NCBI GenBank assembly: GCA_030668025.1
Contig: DAOUUT010000073.1
Location: forward strand, 1-13,886
Reading direction: 5' to 3'
DNA: 13,886 nt
From: Promethearchaeota archaeon
GTDB taxonomy: Archaea > Asgardarchaeota > Lokiarchaeia > Sigynarchaeales > SOKP01
Under the pieces are notes generated by a model. It saw only the letters and a list, made by a program, of their open reading frames with translations, was not told the DNA's origin and did not search any database. Position 1 is the stretch's first letter. Each line of letters opens with the position of its first letter. This document shows, in pieces, positions 7,096 to 13,886 of the stretch. Made by a program: the position numbers and the translations under genes.

Positions 7096-7655
7096 TATTC
7101 AAAACTTAAAAAGAACGATCTCCACACTTTAATAAGCTCACTTAGCTTTCTATAGAGCAACTTTTCAGAGTTAGTTAACTTACGCTCATCATCTAAAGAT
7201 AATTCTGATCTCGCTAATCTTAGCATTTTTGACAACCTACTATCAATAATATTTATGGTAAAAGAGTTAAATCGGTCTAAACCTACCTTAGGTTTATTTT
7301 TATCATATACATCTTTTTCTATGAATGTTTTAAATTCTTTTATTTTATTTAAAAAATGACGATTGTCTCGTTGGATTAATCTCTGATCGTCCCGTTCACT
7401 TATAGCGTATCTTTGAACGTCGACGTTATCGCACTTTTCGCTTGATGAAATCTTCATAATATTATTTTCTATAAAAGGGAGGGCTATAAAATACTTTAGT
7501 CTGTATTTTTTACTTTTTTCGAACGGTCCGAACGCTTCTCCTAATATTGAAGCACCGTCGTAAGATTTTATACATTCTGTAGTTATTTCCTCGTTTTTAA
7601 AGATATAATTTACCCGATTTAACGAATCCTTTAATTGAAATTCAATTTTTTCCAA
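7095..7655 (-). CDS. Probable GINS complex subunit, Gins23 (Psf2/Psf3) type
   Basis: GINS links MCM and the Cdc45/RecJ-like protein in the archaeal replicative helicase. The 186 residues fit the B-domain-first order of Gins23. A beta-rich N-terminal region ends in LGEAFGPFEKSKKYRLKYF, recalling the Psf2 pattern of a small beta domain with GPF before a 'polar-Leu-Pro-hydrophobic' strand, then IALPFIENNIMKI. A helical part follows (about 95-125). The C-terminal SRLSKMLRLARSEL plus LTNSEKLLYRKLSELIKVWR resembles the end of archaeal GINS proteins (Arg/Lys-rich helix, then L-T-x-E-E-x-x-L-Y and a final helix). The TTG start at 7655 is supported by an upstream GGTG. Neighbourhood helps: in several archaea gins23 lies beside mcm, here one gene away. 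Identity is too diverged to be certain; a lineage-specific unknown protein is the alternative. Confidence 0.6.
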   Translation of the reverse strand: MEKIEFQLKDSLNRVNYIFKNEEITTECIKSYDGASILGEAFGPFEKSKKYRLKYFIALPFIENNIMKISSSEKCDNVDVQRYAISERDDQRLIQRDNRHFLNKIKEFKTFIEKDVYDKNKPKVGLDRFNSFTINIIDSRLSKMLRLARSELSLDDERKLTNSEKLLYRKLSELIKVWRSFFLSFE

Positions 7656-7665
7656 ATTTCACACC
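7656..7665 (-). promoter_or_regulatory. Ribosome binding site deciding the TTG start of the GINS-like gene
   Basis: Read on the minus strand, GGTG (7665-7662) lies 6 nt before TTG 7655, the same core and spacing as in front of mcm. No in-frame ATG lies at this point, so this site is the main support for the TTG start. Confidence 0.55.
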
Positions 7666-7693
7666 ACAATAAAGCTAATTTAATAACATTCAA

Positions 7694-7709
7694 TTCCTTT
7701 TTATATTAA
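7694..7709. promoter_or_regulatory. Shared divergent promoter region with TATA-like sequence
   Basis: The 98-nt gap between the divergent genes holds TTTTTATATTAAA on the plus strand and TTTAATATAAAAAGG on the minus strand. On the plus strand it would place a start near 7730, about 25 nt before ATG 7754, which has no Shine-Dalgarno. On the minus strand it would start near 7670-7675, just before the GGTG site. The two promoters would then overlap and could compete. Confidence 0.35.
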
Positions 7710-7753
7710 ATATATGTAAACAACAGAAATATAAATGTATTAAATTATTAATA

Positions 7754-10700
7754 ATGCTTACAGAAATTATCCTTTTTCTCCTTTTTATAATTTTTTTCAT
7801 TATTGGGTTCATAATAATCTACAAACAAGTTAGTTTAGTTAAAAAAGGGGAGTTTAACAATAAGGATCGCCTTCAGTGCTTAATTTACGGATTTGTCTTT
7901 AGCATGGGGGTTATGGTCGTAATTGCGATGGCTTTTATATTTGCCATAAACACTCCTGACTTTTGGCAAGGAAGCGTATTAACGCCCCCAGATATTAGTC
8001 CTCTTTCTTTACTTATCCCATTTACGTTTTGTTTGATGTATATTTCTATATACCCTCTTATAGATTTCTTATTTATTGCTTTAAGTTCAGAATCTGACGA
8101 GGGGCTAACTCCATTTCATAAATTTATTGGGAATAAAATTATTCATTTATCAAAAAACAAGATTATTTCTGTAATTATTGCAATTCTTCTTTATTTACTC
8201 TTTATTATCCCTCCAATTTTACTTTCTCTTACGGGGTTACCTTTTTTAGTAATCTGGGTTTCTTGGTTACTTGCCTACCCCCTTATGATTTTAACATTTT
8301 ATGGCTCGAAAGGTTATGTAGCTGGGATAACAAACGAGTTCGTTCATATCCCTGAAATTAAACGATCTTCGTTTTTAAATTTTGAAGATAGCAAAAGAGG
8401 TATGAAACAATTTATATCAAATCCTAAATCGTATATCTTATTCGGTTTAATGTTGTTCGTTTTTGTGTGGGCCTGGATTTCTATGTTTCAAACGATAGTA
8501 TTCTTCTTTTCTGGATCGCTAGCAATATCTACGATGACCTCCTATTTTGTGTTTGTTACTCTATTGTTTGGCATAATTGGATACTTTACGCGATTTTGGG
8601 GTCGTAAGATTAAATATCGCGGCATCGATATTTACTTCGCTGCCTATTTAATGGCCGCTATTGGCCTCAATGTTTTAGTAAATTTTTTAATAGTGAATAT
8701 CGATAAATTATCGGTGACTTTAAGTTATTCGATTATCACGCAAGAGATTATTCCAAATTTTACTAATTTTGCTTGGGCGGCAGTAATCGAAGAAATTTGT
8801 ATGATCACATTTACATCTTATTACTTCTTATCAAAAAAAAATGAGTTTACTAAAAATCTTAAATATTCAAAAATTACGGAGTATGGTCAAACCTTTGATC
8901 CCATTCCACTATTTAACTTTATCAAACATTCTGATCCTATACTAAGAGAACACGCAGAAAGCACGCTCTTGATGATGTTTGAAAGGATTCCTTTGAAGTC
9001 AGAAATCTCCTTAAACGATTGGAAATTTAAAAATTCTTTGTTAGACGGAGTATGCGACTCAAACTCGAATTCAAGAAAGATCTCATACACAATTTTGACT
9101 AAATTAGAGAAGGACGTTCCAAACATGGTATTTTCTTGGATTATAGAGTCTTTAGAATCTCCAAATTACGACAAAAGTATTCCTATTGCAAAATCCTTAA
9201 TAGATTCTGATTTTGCTTTAATTAAACTAATTCCTATAAATGTTATTTATAATTTAGTAAATGATTCAGAGTGGAGATTAAAGTTATTAGGATTAAAAAT
9301 CTTGATAAGAATTGCTCAAAAAGAAAAAGAAGTAGTACGAAATTTTGATTTGAAAAAATTATTAAACGATCCAAACAGCGCTATCCAAGTGGAAATTCTT
9401 ACCCTTTTATCAGAATCTTCGCTCAATATTCCTATTGAAACATTTTTAGATAAATTAAATCATACCAATAAAGAAATTAGAGCCGCAGCCATTAAAAATA
9501 TAAAGAATATAGATATTGAAAAGATTGACTCCGAAATTATTAATAAAATAATTCCCTTTATGAGAGACCCTACAAGCTCTGTTAGAGCATCTATATTTGA
9601 AGTTATTTCTAAATTGGGGAATTTCAGAAAATTTAATATTCCTATTTCGACCATTTTTGAAGGATTAGTTGATTCAGATATAAATGTTAGGAAAACATCT
9701 GTTTCAGCTATAGTAAAGTATTATAGTGAAGAACCTGACTCCATTGATATAGATAAGATTATCAGTAAAATCGACTCCGAAAATATAGAATCTTTAAACA
9801 GCGTGTTAACTCTCCTTGGTAAACTTTGGGATAAAAATCCAGAAAAAATCTTAACCACTTTCTTGATTTTTATAAAATTTGAAGATTTTGATTTAAAAGA
9901 AAGAATCTCAAATATTATCGTTGAGAATTATGAAAAAAACCCAACGTTAGTTTTAGATAGGTTAATAAGAACTAAGGACGAATCAAAATATATCTCAAAA
10001 GGTGTAATTTCTAGAACAATAACTAAAGTTGCTAAACAAAATCCTAAGGAAATAATACATAGATTAATTAATCATTTAGGTTCCGATGATAAAGATATAA
10101 AATTAAATGTCATTGCTTCTTTGGATGGTTTAATAGAAGATTATATGGATAAAATCGATATTAAATCAATAATATCCTTAATTCGAAGTGGAAATGATAA
10201 AAAAATTAAGAAGGAAGTATCCCAATTAATTTTAAAAATTTCAAAAATTAATCCTTTAGCATTACAACCGGTAATGACTGATTTATTGCAGTCAATAACA
10301 GAACAGGACACATCTATAAGAATAATTTTAACTAAATCAACGTTAGAAATATCAAAACAATTACCAGATCTTATTCCGGTGCGCCTTACTATAAATTTTC
10401 TTTCAGATGAAGATTCATTTATAAGAGAAACAAGCGTTAAAATATTAGGATACATTGGTCAGAAACTCTCTTTCGCTACTGCTGATGCTTTGATAAATAA
10501 AGCTTTAGTTGACAAAGAGTGGATAGTTAGGGATGCCGCCGTAGCAAGTTTGGGAAAGATTTTTAAAGCTGTCGATAATAAGGAGACAATTATTGAAAAA
10601 CTTGTTTCTTTATTAGACGACGATAAAAGTTGGGTTCGTCGTTCTTCCATGAATGTTCTTTCATCAGTAGAAGGAATTACGGAAACTCAAATCCCCTTCG

Positions 10701-11101
10701 AAAAAGTTTCAGAGAATTTATTAAATAAAGACTCCAAGGTTAGAGAGGGCGCAGCTAATTTATTAAAAATATACAGCTTTGAAAATATTGATAGAATCTT
10801 TAATAGCGTAATTTCACTATTAGGTGATGAAAGCGGGGATGTAAGAAACACTACTATAGATGTTATGGTTAAAATTATACAAGAAATTGGTATTTCTAAA
10901 GTACTTTCTAAATTATTGAAAAGTTTAAGCGATGAATATTCAATTCAAACACAACAATCGATCGCAATAATACTAGGACGCACTATTAGATATGAAGATG
11001 AAAAAATTAAGAAAAGAGTAATATCGCTATTAAAAATTCGATGTGAGATGTCGCAAGACCCCATAATATGCGAAATGCTAACAAAATTGAGAGAAAGTTA
11101 A
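7754..11101 (+). CDS. Large polytopic membrane protein with a C-terminal HEAT-repeat solenoid
   Basis: I do not recognise a named family. The first 360 of 1115 residues contain about eight hydrophobic segments (about 4-23, 40-66, 83-110, 137-182 possibly double, 226-253, 257-279, 291-314, 335-358), linked by basic loops. From about 385 to the end the protein is a run of roughly 18-20 HEAT-like repeats of 35-40 residues, with the typical 'Asp-x-x-x-x-Val-Arg' turn repeated: PTSSVRAS (606-613), SDINVRKT (641-648), DEDSFIRET (885-893), KEWIVRDAA (921-929), KSWVRRSS (958-965), DSKVREGA (993-1000), SGDVRNTT (1027-1034). Such solenoids bind proteins or nucleic acid; the membrane part would anchor it, with the solenoid probably cytoplasmic. 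An EE pair (346-347) in the last membrane helix recalls CPBP proteases but the other motifs are absent. It is flanked by the GINS-like gene and mcm and has its own terminator. ATG 7754 is the first start after a TATA-like box. Confidence 0.85.
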   Translation: MLTEIILFLLFIIFFIIGFIIIYKQVSLVKKGEFNNKDRLQCLIYGFVFSMGVMVVIAMAFIFAINTPDFWQGSVLTPPDISPLSLLIPFTFCLMYISIYPLIDFLFIALSSESDEGLTPFHKFIGNKIIHLSKNKIISVIIAILLYLLFIIPPILLSLTGLPFLVIWVSWLLAYPLMILTFYGSKGYVAGITNEFVHIPEIKRSSFLNFEDSKRGMKQFISNPKSYILFGLMLFVFVWAWISMFQTIVFFFSGSLAISTMTSYFVFVTLLFGIIGYFTRFWGRKIKYRGIDIYFAAYLMAAIGLNVLVNFLIVNIDKLSVTLSYSIITQEIIPNFTNFAWAAVIEEICMITFTSYYFLSKKNEFTKNLKYSKITEYGQTFDPIPLFNFIKHSDPILREHAESTLLMMFERIPLKSEISLNDWKFKNSLLDGVCDSNSNSRKISYTILTKLEKDVPNMVFSWIIESLESPNYDKSIPIAKSLIDSDFALIKLIPINVIYNLVNDSEWRLKLLGLKILIRIAQKEKEVVRNFDLKKLLNDPNSAIQVEILTLLSESSLNIPIETFLDKLNHTNKEIRAAAIKNIKNIDIEKIDSEIINKIIPFMRDPTSSVRASIFEVISKLGNFRKFNIPISTIFEGLVDSDINVRKTSVSAIVKYYSEEPDSIDIDKIISKIDSENIESLNSVLTLLGKLWDKNPEKILTTFLIFIKFEDFDLKERISNIIVENYEKNPTLVLDRLIRTKDESKYISKGVISRTITKVAKQNPKEIIHRLINHLGSDDKDIKLNVIASLDGLIEDYMDKIDIKSIISLIRSGNDKKIKKEVSQLILKISKINPLALQPVMTDLLQSITEQDTSIRIILTKSTLEISKQLPDLIPVRLTINFLSDEDSFIRETSVKILGYIGQKLSFATADALINKALVDKEWIVRDAAVASLGKIFKAVDNKETIIEKLVSLLDDDKSWVRRSSMNVLSSVEGITETQIPFEKVSENLLNKDSKVREGAANLLKIYSFENIDRIFNSVISLLGDESGDVRNTTIDVMVKIIQEIGISKVLSKLLKSLSDEYSIQTQQSIAIILGRTIRYEDEKIKKRVISLLKIRCEMSQDPIICEMLTKLRES

Positions 11102-11128
11102 TCTTTCTTTTGGGGCTATGAAAAACCA

Positions 11129-11171
11129 CATGGAGTATATCACTAAACCAATTCTCTCCCATGATTTTTTT
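11129..11171 (+). terminator. Hairpin plus T7 terminator after the HEAT-repeat gene
   Basis: CATGGAG (11129-11135) pairs with CTCCCATG (11156-11163) if one C bulges, giving a 7-bp stem around a 20-nt loop. One base later comes T7 (11165-11171). This resembles a bacterial intrinsic terminator, unusual but workable in archaea, where the T-tract alone usually suffices. It separates the HEAT-repeat gene from mcm. Confidence 0.55.
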
Positions 11172-11209
11172 CCGACAAATTTTATTTGCAGTTTAATAAG
11201 CTTAAATCG

Positions 11210-11219
11210 TTAATATATC
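11210..11219 (+). promoter_or_regulatory. Candidate TATA box for mcm
   Basis: TTAATATATC lies about 65 nt before the mcm start; a transcript would begin near 11240, giving a leader of about 40 nt that includes the ribosome binding site. A second AT-rich candidate (GGTATATTA, 11249-11257) is too near the start codon to leave room for that site. Confidence 0.3.
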
Positions 11220-11266
11220 AAATTAAAATATCACCAAAAATAACTTTGGTATATTACTATTATTTT

Positions 11267-11276
11267 AAAGGTGAAT
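11267..11276 (+). promoter_or_regulatory. Ribosome binding site deciding the TTG start of mcm
   Basis: AAAGGTGAAT contains AGGTGA, a strong match to the Shine-Dalgarno complement of archaeal 16S rRNA, and leaves 6 nt before TTG 11281. It supports this TTG rather than a downstream codon as the start. Confidence 0.65.
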
Positions 11277-11280
11277 CTGT

Positions 11281-13407
11281 TTGACAACGCCAATATCCCG
11301 TCCCAGTGTACCTATTCATAAAACTTTACGTTTTGAAGATTTTTACAGATTATTTGAAGATAAACCTGGAGTATATAAGTATCAAGACAAAATAAACGAT
11401 ATATTTTCTAAGGGTGGTAACACTTTAATAATATTTTATGAGGATTTGTTAGCCTTCGACTCTCAAATTGCCGAACTATTGAGACAAGATCCCGAAACTC
11501 TTTTAGAAAACGCAACAGAAGCTTTTACAAACATATTAAAGTTTCAAGGAAGTAAATTATCTGATAAAAATTACTTTGTAAGAATAACAACCAAAGACGA
11601 TAAGAGCCCTTTACTCATCTCTTTGAGAGGGTTAAGAGCAAAAGATATTGACAACCTTATCTGGACTAAAGGAATCCTCGTTAGGATCTCAACGATACGA
11701 CCGAAATTAATAGAAGCATCATTTGAATGCATGACCTGCAAAACACAATTTGAAGTACTTCAGCTTAGTTCTAAAATAAATTGGCCTAACTTTTGTGTTA
11801 ACCCAAGGTGTAAAGCTAAAACTCAATCAGATTTTCGGCTTGTTTCAAAAAATTCAGAATTTATTGATTGGCAAAGTATAATGATCCAAGAAATTCCGGA
11901 AGATTTGCCACCTGGCAGAATTCCTAGATCAGTTCAAGCAATTTTAACCCACGATTTAGTTGATATCGTAAAACCAGGTGATAGAGTAAAATTAATGGGA
12001 TCCTATAAATCCGTATTAGCCCAATCTACAAAAGGCATAAATAGTACGCTATTCAAAACATTTGTCGATGTAAATTATATCGATCCTGAAGATAAAAGCG
12101 AAGGTTTTATCGAACTTACCAAAGAAGATAAAAAGGAAATTGAAAAGTTATCTAAAGAACCTATGATACAAAAGAAAATTGCCAGATCTATTTCACCCGT
12201 AATTTATGGAAGAGAAGAACTTAAATTGGCTACTGCTTTAACCCTTTTTGGAGGTACAAGAAAGAAAAGGCCAGGAGGCGGCTATAAACGAGGTGATATT
12301 CATCTTCTATTCGTTGGCGATCCCGGGACCGGTAAATCGGAAATACTAAAAAGCGCTATTGAAGTGTCACCTCGCGGGCTATATACATCTGGCAAAGGTT
12401 CTTCAGCTGTCGGTTTAACGGCGGCAGTTATTAAAGACACGGATACAGGCCAAATGAACCTTGAAGCAGGAGCTATCGTGTTAGCAAACGGAGGTGTAGC
12501 GGCAATAGACGAGTTTGACAAAATGGATACTTTAGATAGATCTGCATTGCACGAAGCAATGGAACAACAAACTGTGAGTATAGCTAAAGCAGGGATAGTT
12601 GCTACTTTAAAAGCCCAAACAGCAATTATTGCAGCAGCAAATCCACGTTCTGGAAGATACGATAGATATAAAACGCCCACACAAAATATACATCTACCTC
12701 CTTCTCTCTTGTCTCGTTTTGATTTGATATTTATTGTTATAGATAGACCAGATCCCGCTGAGGATGCCCAAATGGCCGAATTTATTTTACAGAATTCGAT
12801 GCTAGAACTAAATGACAGTCTTGATAACAAAACAGGAAATATAGCACCTATTCCCGGTGATCTCCTAAAAAAATATATTAAACATGCTAGAAGAACTTGT
12901 CACCCCGTTTTAACTGAAGAAGCAAAGGAACAAATAAAGGAATTTTATTTAAAACTACGAGGGCAATATGATAGTGAAGACTCAATAGTCTCCATTCTAG
13001 CGAGAAACTTAGATGCACTCGTACGATTATCCGAAGCATATGCAAAAATGGCTTTAAGGGATAAAGTAATCAAAAGCGATGTAGAAGATGTTATTAAATT
13101 GTTTAAAAGGTTTTTAAAAGACACCGGATATGACGAATCGACGGGAAAAATTGATATGGATCGAATTTTAGTTGGACAATCTAGAAGTTCTATAACTAAA
13201 CTCGAAAAAATGCTTACTAGACTAAAAGAAATTTTTGAAGATGGTAATTGGAAAGCATTAGAGAGGAATAATATTATTCAAATTCTCGAACTCGAAGAAG
13301 ATTTAGATGAAAAATGGATCAAAGACGCTCTTGAGGAGTTAATAAAGGAAGGAACTTTATACGAACCGAGAAATAATATGCTTAGATTTACGAATAAAGA
13401 TGACTAA
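11281..13407 (+). CDS. mcm: Replicative DNA helicase MCM
   Basis: This is the hexameric ring helicase that unwinds DNA ahead of the fork. The 708 residues match the usual archaeal length of 650-720. The N-terminal domain holds a zinc-binding set C150-x2-C153 and C172-x4-C177. The beta-hairpin/OB region spans about 200-270, with QEIPEDLPPGRIPRS (203-217), the MCM signature near the allosteric loop. AAA+ core: Walker A GDPGTGKS (346-353), Walker B AAIDEFDKM (407-415), sensor 1 with N454 in AAANPRSGRYD, and the arginine finger R479 in LLSRFDL. The lid/sensor 2 region lies around 565-605. The C-terminal 640-705 is the usual winged-helix domain. TTG 11281 is chosen for the strong AGGTGA upstream. 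The nearest replication partner is the GINS-like gene about 3.6 kb upstream on the other strand. All motifs are intact. Confidence 0.97.
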   Translation: MTTPISRPSVPIHKTLRFEDFYRLFEDKPGVYKYQDKINDIFSKGGNTLIIFYEDLLAFDSQIAELLRQDPETLLENATEAFTNILKFQGSKLSDKNYFVRITTKDDKSPLLISLRGLRAKDIDNLIWTKGILVRISTIRPKLIEASFECMTCKTQFEVLQLSSKINWPNFCVNPRCKAKTQSDFRLVSKNSEFIDWQSIMIQEIPEDLPPGRIPRSVQAILTHDLVDIVKPGDRVKLMGSYKSVLAQSTKGINSTLFKTFVDVNYIDPEDKSEGFIELTKEDKKEIEKLSKEPMIQKKIARSISPVIYGREELKLATALTLFGGTRKKRPGGGYKRGDIHLLFVGDPGTGKSEILKSAIEVSPRGLYTSGKGSSAVGLTAAVIKDTDTGQMNLEAGAIVLANGGVAAIDEFDKMDTLDRSALHEAMEQQTVSIAKAGIVATLKAQTAIIAAANPRSGRYDRYKTPTQNIHLPPSLLSRFDLIFIVIDRPDPAEDAQMAEFILQNSMLELNDSLDNKTGNIAPIPGDLLKKYIKHARRTCHPVLTEEAKEQIKEFYLKLRGQYDSEDSIVSILARNLDALVRLSEAYAKMALRDKVIKSDVEDVIKLFKRFLKDTGYDESTGKIDMDRILVGQSRSSITKLEKMLTRLKEIFEDGNWKALERNNIIQILELEEDLDEKWIKDALEELIKEGTLYEPRNNMLRFTNKDD

Positions 13408-13417
13408 AAGAATTTTA

Positions 13418-13468
13418 TAATTGTTTAGGCAATTAAATCTTAAAAAATTTAAAACAACACTTTTTTTT
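13418..13468 (+). terminator. Terminator region after mcm
   Basis: TAATTG (13418-13423) pairs with CAATTA (13430-13435), a 6-bp stem with a 6-nt loop, 10 nt after the mcm stop. A T8 run follows at 13461-13468. The T8 is probably the main signal; the hairpin is weak and 25 nt away from it. Confidence 0.5.
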
Positions 13469-13725
13469 GCAAAAACTAATGGGAGATGTAAAGTTAAAGT
13501 CTTGAATTGGATGTAGTTTTTATACCAATGCTCACAGATAACTTCTTTCCTTCCAACGAATCCAAGAACTCAAAAAGATCAAGAAACACGGTTCTTGGCT
13601 CTGATGATTATAAACTTGGTTCTCTCTTTATGATTATTGACAATTTAATGAAAGATAGAAAAATAAATAAGTTAATAATTAGGTTATGACTTCTTTTTAC
13701 TTAATTTTTAAAAATTAATAATAAG
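13469..13725. other. Gene-poor stretch between mcm and the rubrerythrin-like gene
   Basis: The only open frame is a 60-codon one from TTG 13507 to 13689. It has no Shine-Dalgarno, no recognisable motif, and serine/asparagine/lysine-rich composition, so I do not call it a gene. No tRNA or other structured RNA was recognised. The stretch carries one clear inverted repeat (13562-13598) and presumably the promoter of the last gene. Confidence 0.5.
13562..13598. repeat. Perfect 8-bp inverted repeat
   Basis: CCAAGAAC (13562-13569) is repeated inverted as GTTCTTGG (13591-13598) with 21 nt between. It has more G/C than its surroundings. It lies about 130-160 nt before the rubrerythrin-like gene and could be an operator or an RNA hairpin; no direct support for either. 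Confidence 0.4.
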
Positions 13726-13886
13726 GTGTTTTTTATCTCTATTGTTATTGAAAATTTAAAAGAAGCTATAATAGGAGAAAGCAATGCTAAAAGAAAATAT
13801 GAGCTATTTGCCGAGAAGGCTCTAAATGAAGCTTTTCCAGAGATAGCTCATTTGTTTAAAGCCATTTCTACTGCGGAATCGATCCA
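13726..13886 (+). CDS. Rubrerythrin-like diiron protein, N-terminal part only
   Basis: The frame is open to the window end. ENLKEAIIGESNAKRKYELF, then AEKALNEAFPEIAHLFKAIS, matches the first helices of the rubrerythrin ferritin-like domain; the Glu in GES is the usual first iron ligand, and the text stops just before the expected second one. Rubrerythrins reduce hydrogen peroxide in anaerobes, using a diiron site fed by a rubredoxin-like centre. The start is uncertain. GTG 13726 is the only standard start codon I can find in frame before ENLKEA, and it has no ribosome binding site. AAGGTG (13723-13728) itself looks like a ribosome binding site for an ATC (13735) or ATT (13741) start, which would also give the usual N-terminal length. 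The true family (rubrerythrin or a ferritin-like relative) cannot be settled from 50 residues. Confidence 0.8.
   Translation, partial: MFFISIVIENLKEAIIGESNAKRKYELFAEKALNEAFPEIAHLFKAISTAESI

Noticed and set aside
8771..8833. CPBP-type intramembrane protease signature (EE pair) in the HEAT-repeat membrane protein
   Set aside because: The arginine of the EExxxR motif and the later histidine motifs are not seen in the membrane part.
12300..12830. 176-codon minus-strand open frame within mcm
   Set aside because: It lies antisense to the conserved AAA+ core of mcm, has serine/isoleucine-rich composition and no motif, so it is a shadow of the coding strand.
13507..13689. 60-codon open frame after mcm
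   Set aside because: TTG start without ribosome binding site, no motif, composition typical of chance frames in AT-rich DNA.
1..13886. CRISPR array, insertion sequence, integrase, toxin-antitoxin or tRNA genes
   Set aside because: No direct-repeat array, transposase motif, terminal repeats of an element or tRNA-like cloverleaf was seen on either strand.

Overview
The window is AT-rich (by eye about 30% G+C) and archaeal. It encodes topoisomerase VI A and B subunits, a single archaeal-type MCM helicase, a probable GINS subunit and an archaeal-type CoaBC. Intergenic regions carry T-tract terminators and TATA-like elements, and several genes start with GTG or TTG behind GGTG-type Shine-Dalgarno sites. 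The low G+C, long lysine/glutamate-rich coiled-coil insertions, large HEAT-repeat membrane protein and enlarged Top6B would fit an Asgard (Lokiarchaeia-like) genome. That placement is inference; no marker in the window proves it.

Layout. (1) 1-1056: 3' part of coaBC (coenzyme A synthesis). (2) 1057-1230: T-tracts, then two tandem inverted repeats and TATA-like sequences. (3) 1231-7055: a tight plus-strand run, top6B (1138 aa), top6A (397 aa), a small unrecognised helical protein (172 aa) and pyrE, with gaps of 10 nt, a 1-nt overlap and 11 nt; probably one operon. (4) 7095-7655, minus strand: a 186-aa protein that looks like a Gins23-type GINS subunit. (5) 7754-11101, plus strand, divergent from it: a 1115-aa protein with about eight membrane segments followed by some 700 residues of HEAT repeats. 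(6) 11102-11280: hairpin plus T7 terminator and the mcm promoter/RBS region. (7) 11281-13407: mcm. (8) 13408-13725: a stretch with no convincing gene. (9) 13726-end: start of a rubrerythrin-like gene.

How the genes relate. The window is dominated by DNA topology and replication: Top6A/B is a type IIB topoisomerase, while GINS and MCM are two parts of the archaeal CMG-like helicase. PyrE supplies pyrimidine nucleotides. The most unusual parts are Top6B, which keeps the whole GHKL/H2TH/transducer core but carries three large insertions plus a C-terminal tail with SAP-like and winged-helix-like DNA-binding modules, and the membrane-anchored HEAT-repeat protein lying between GINS and MCM.
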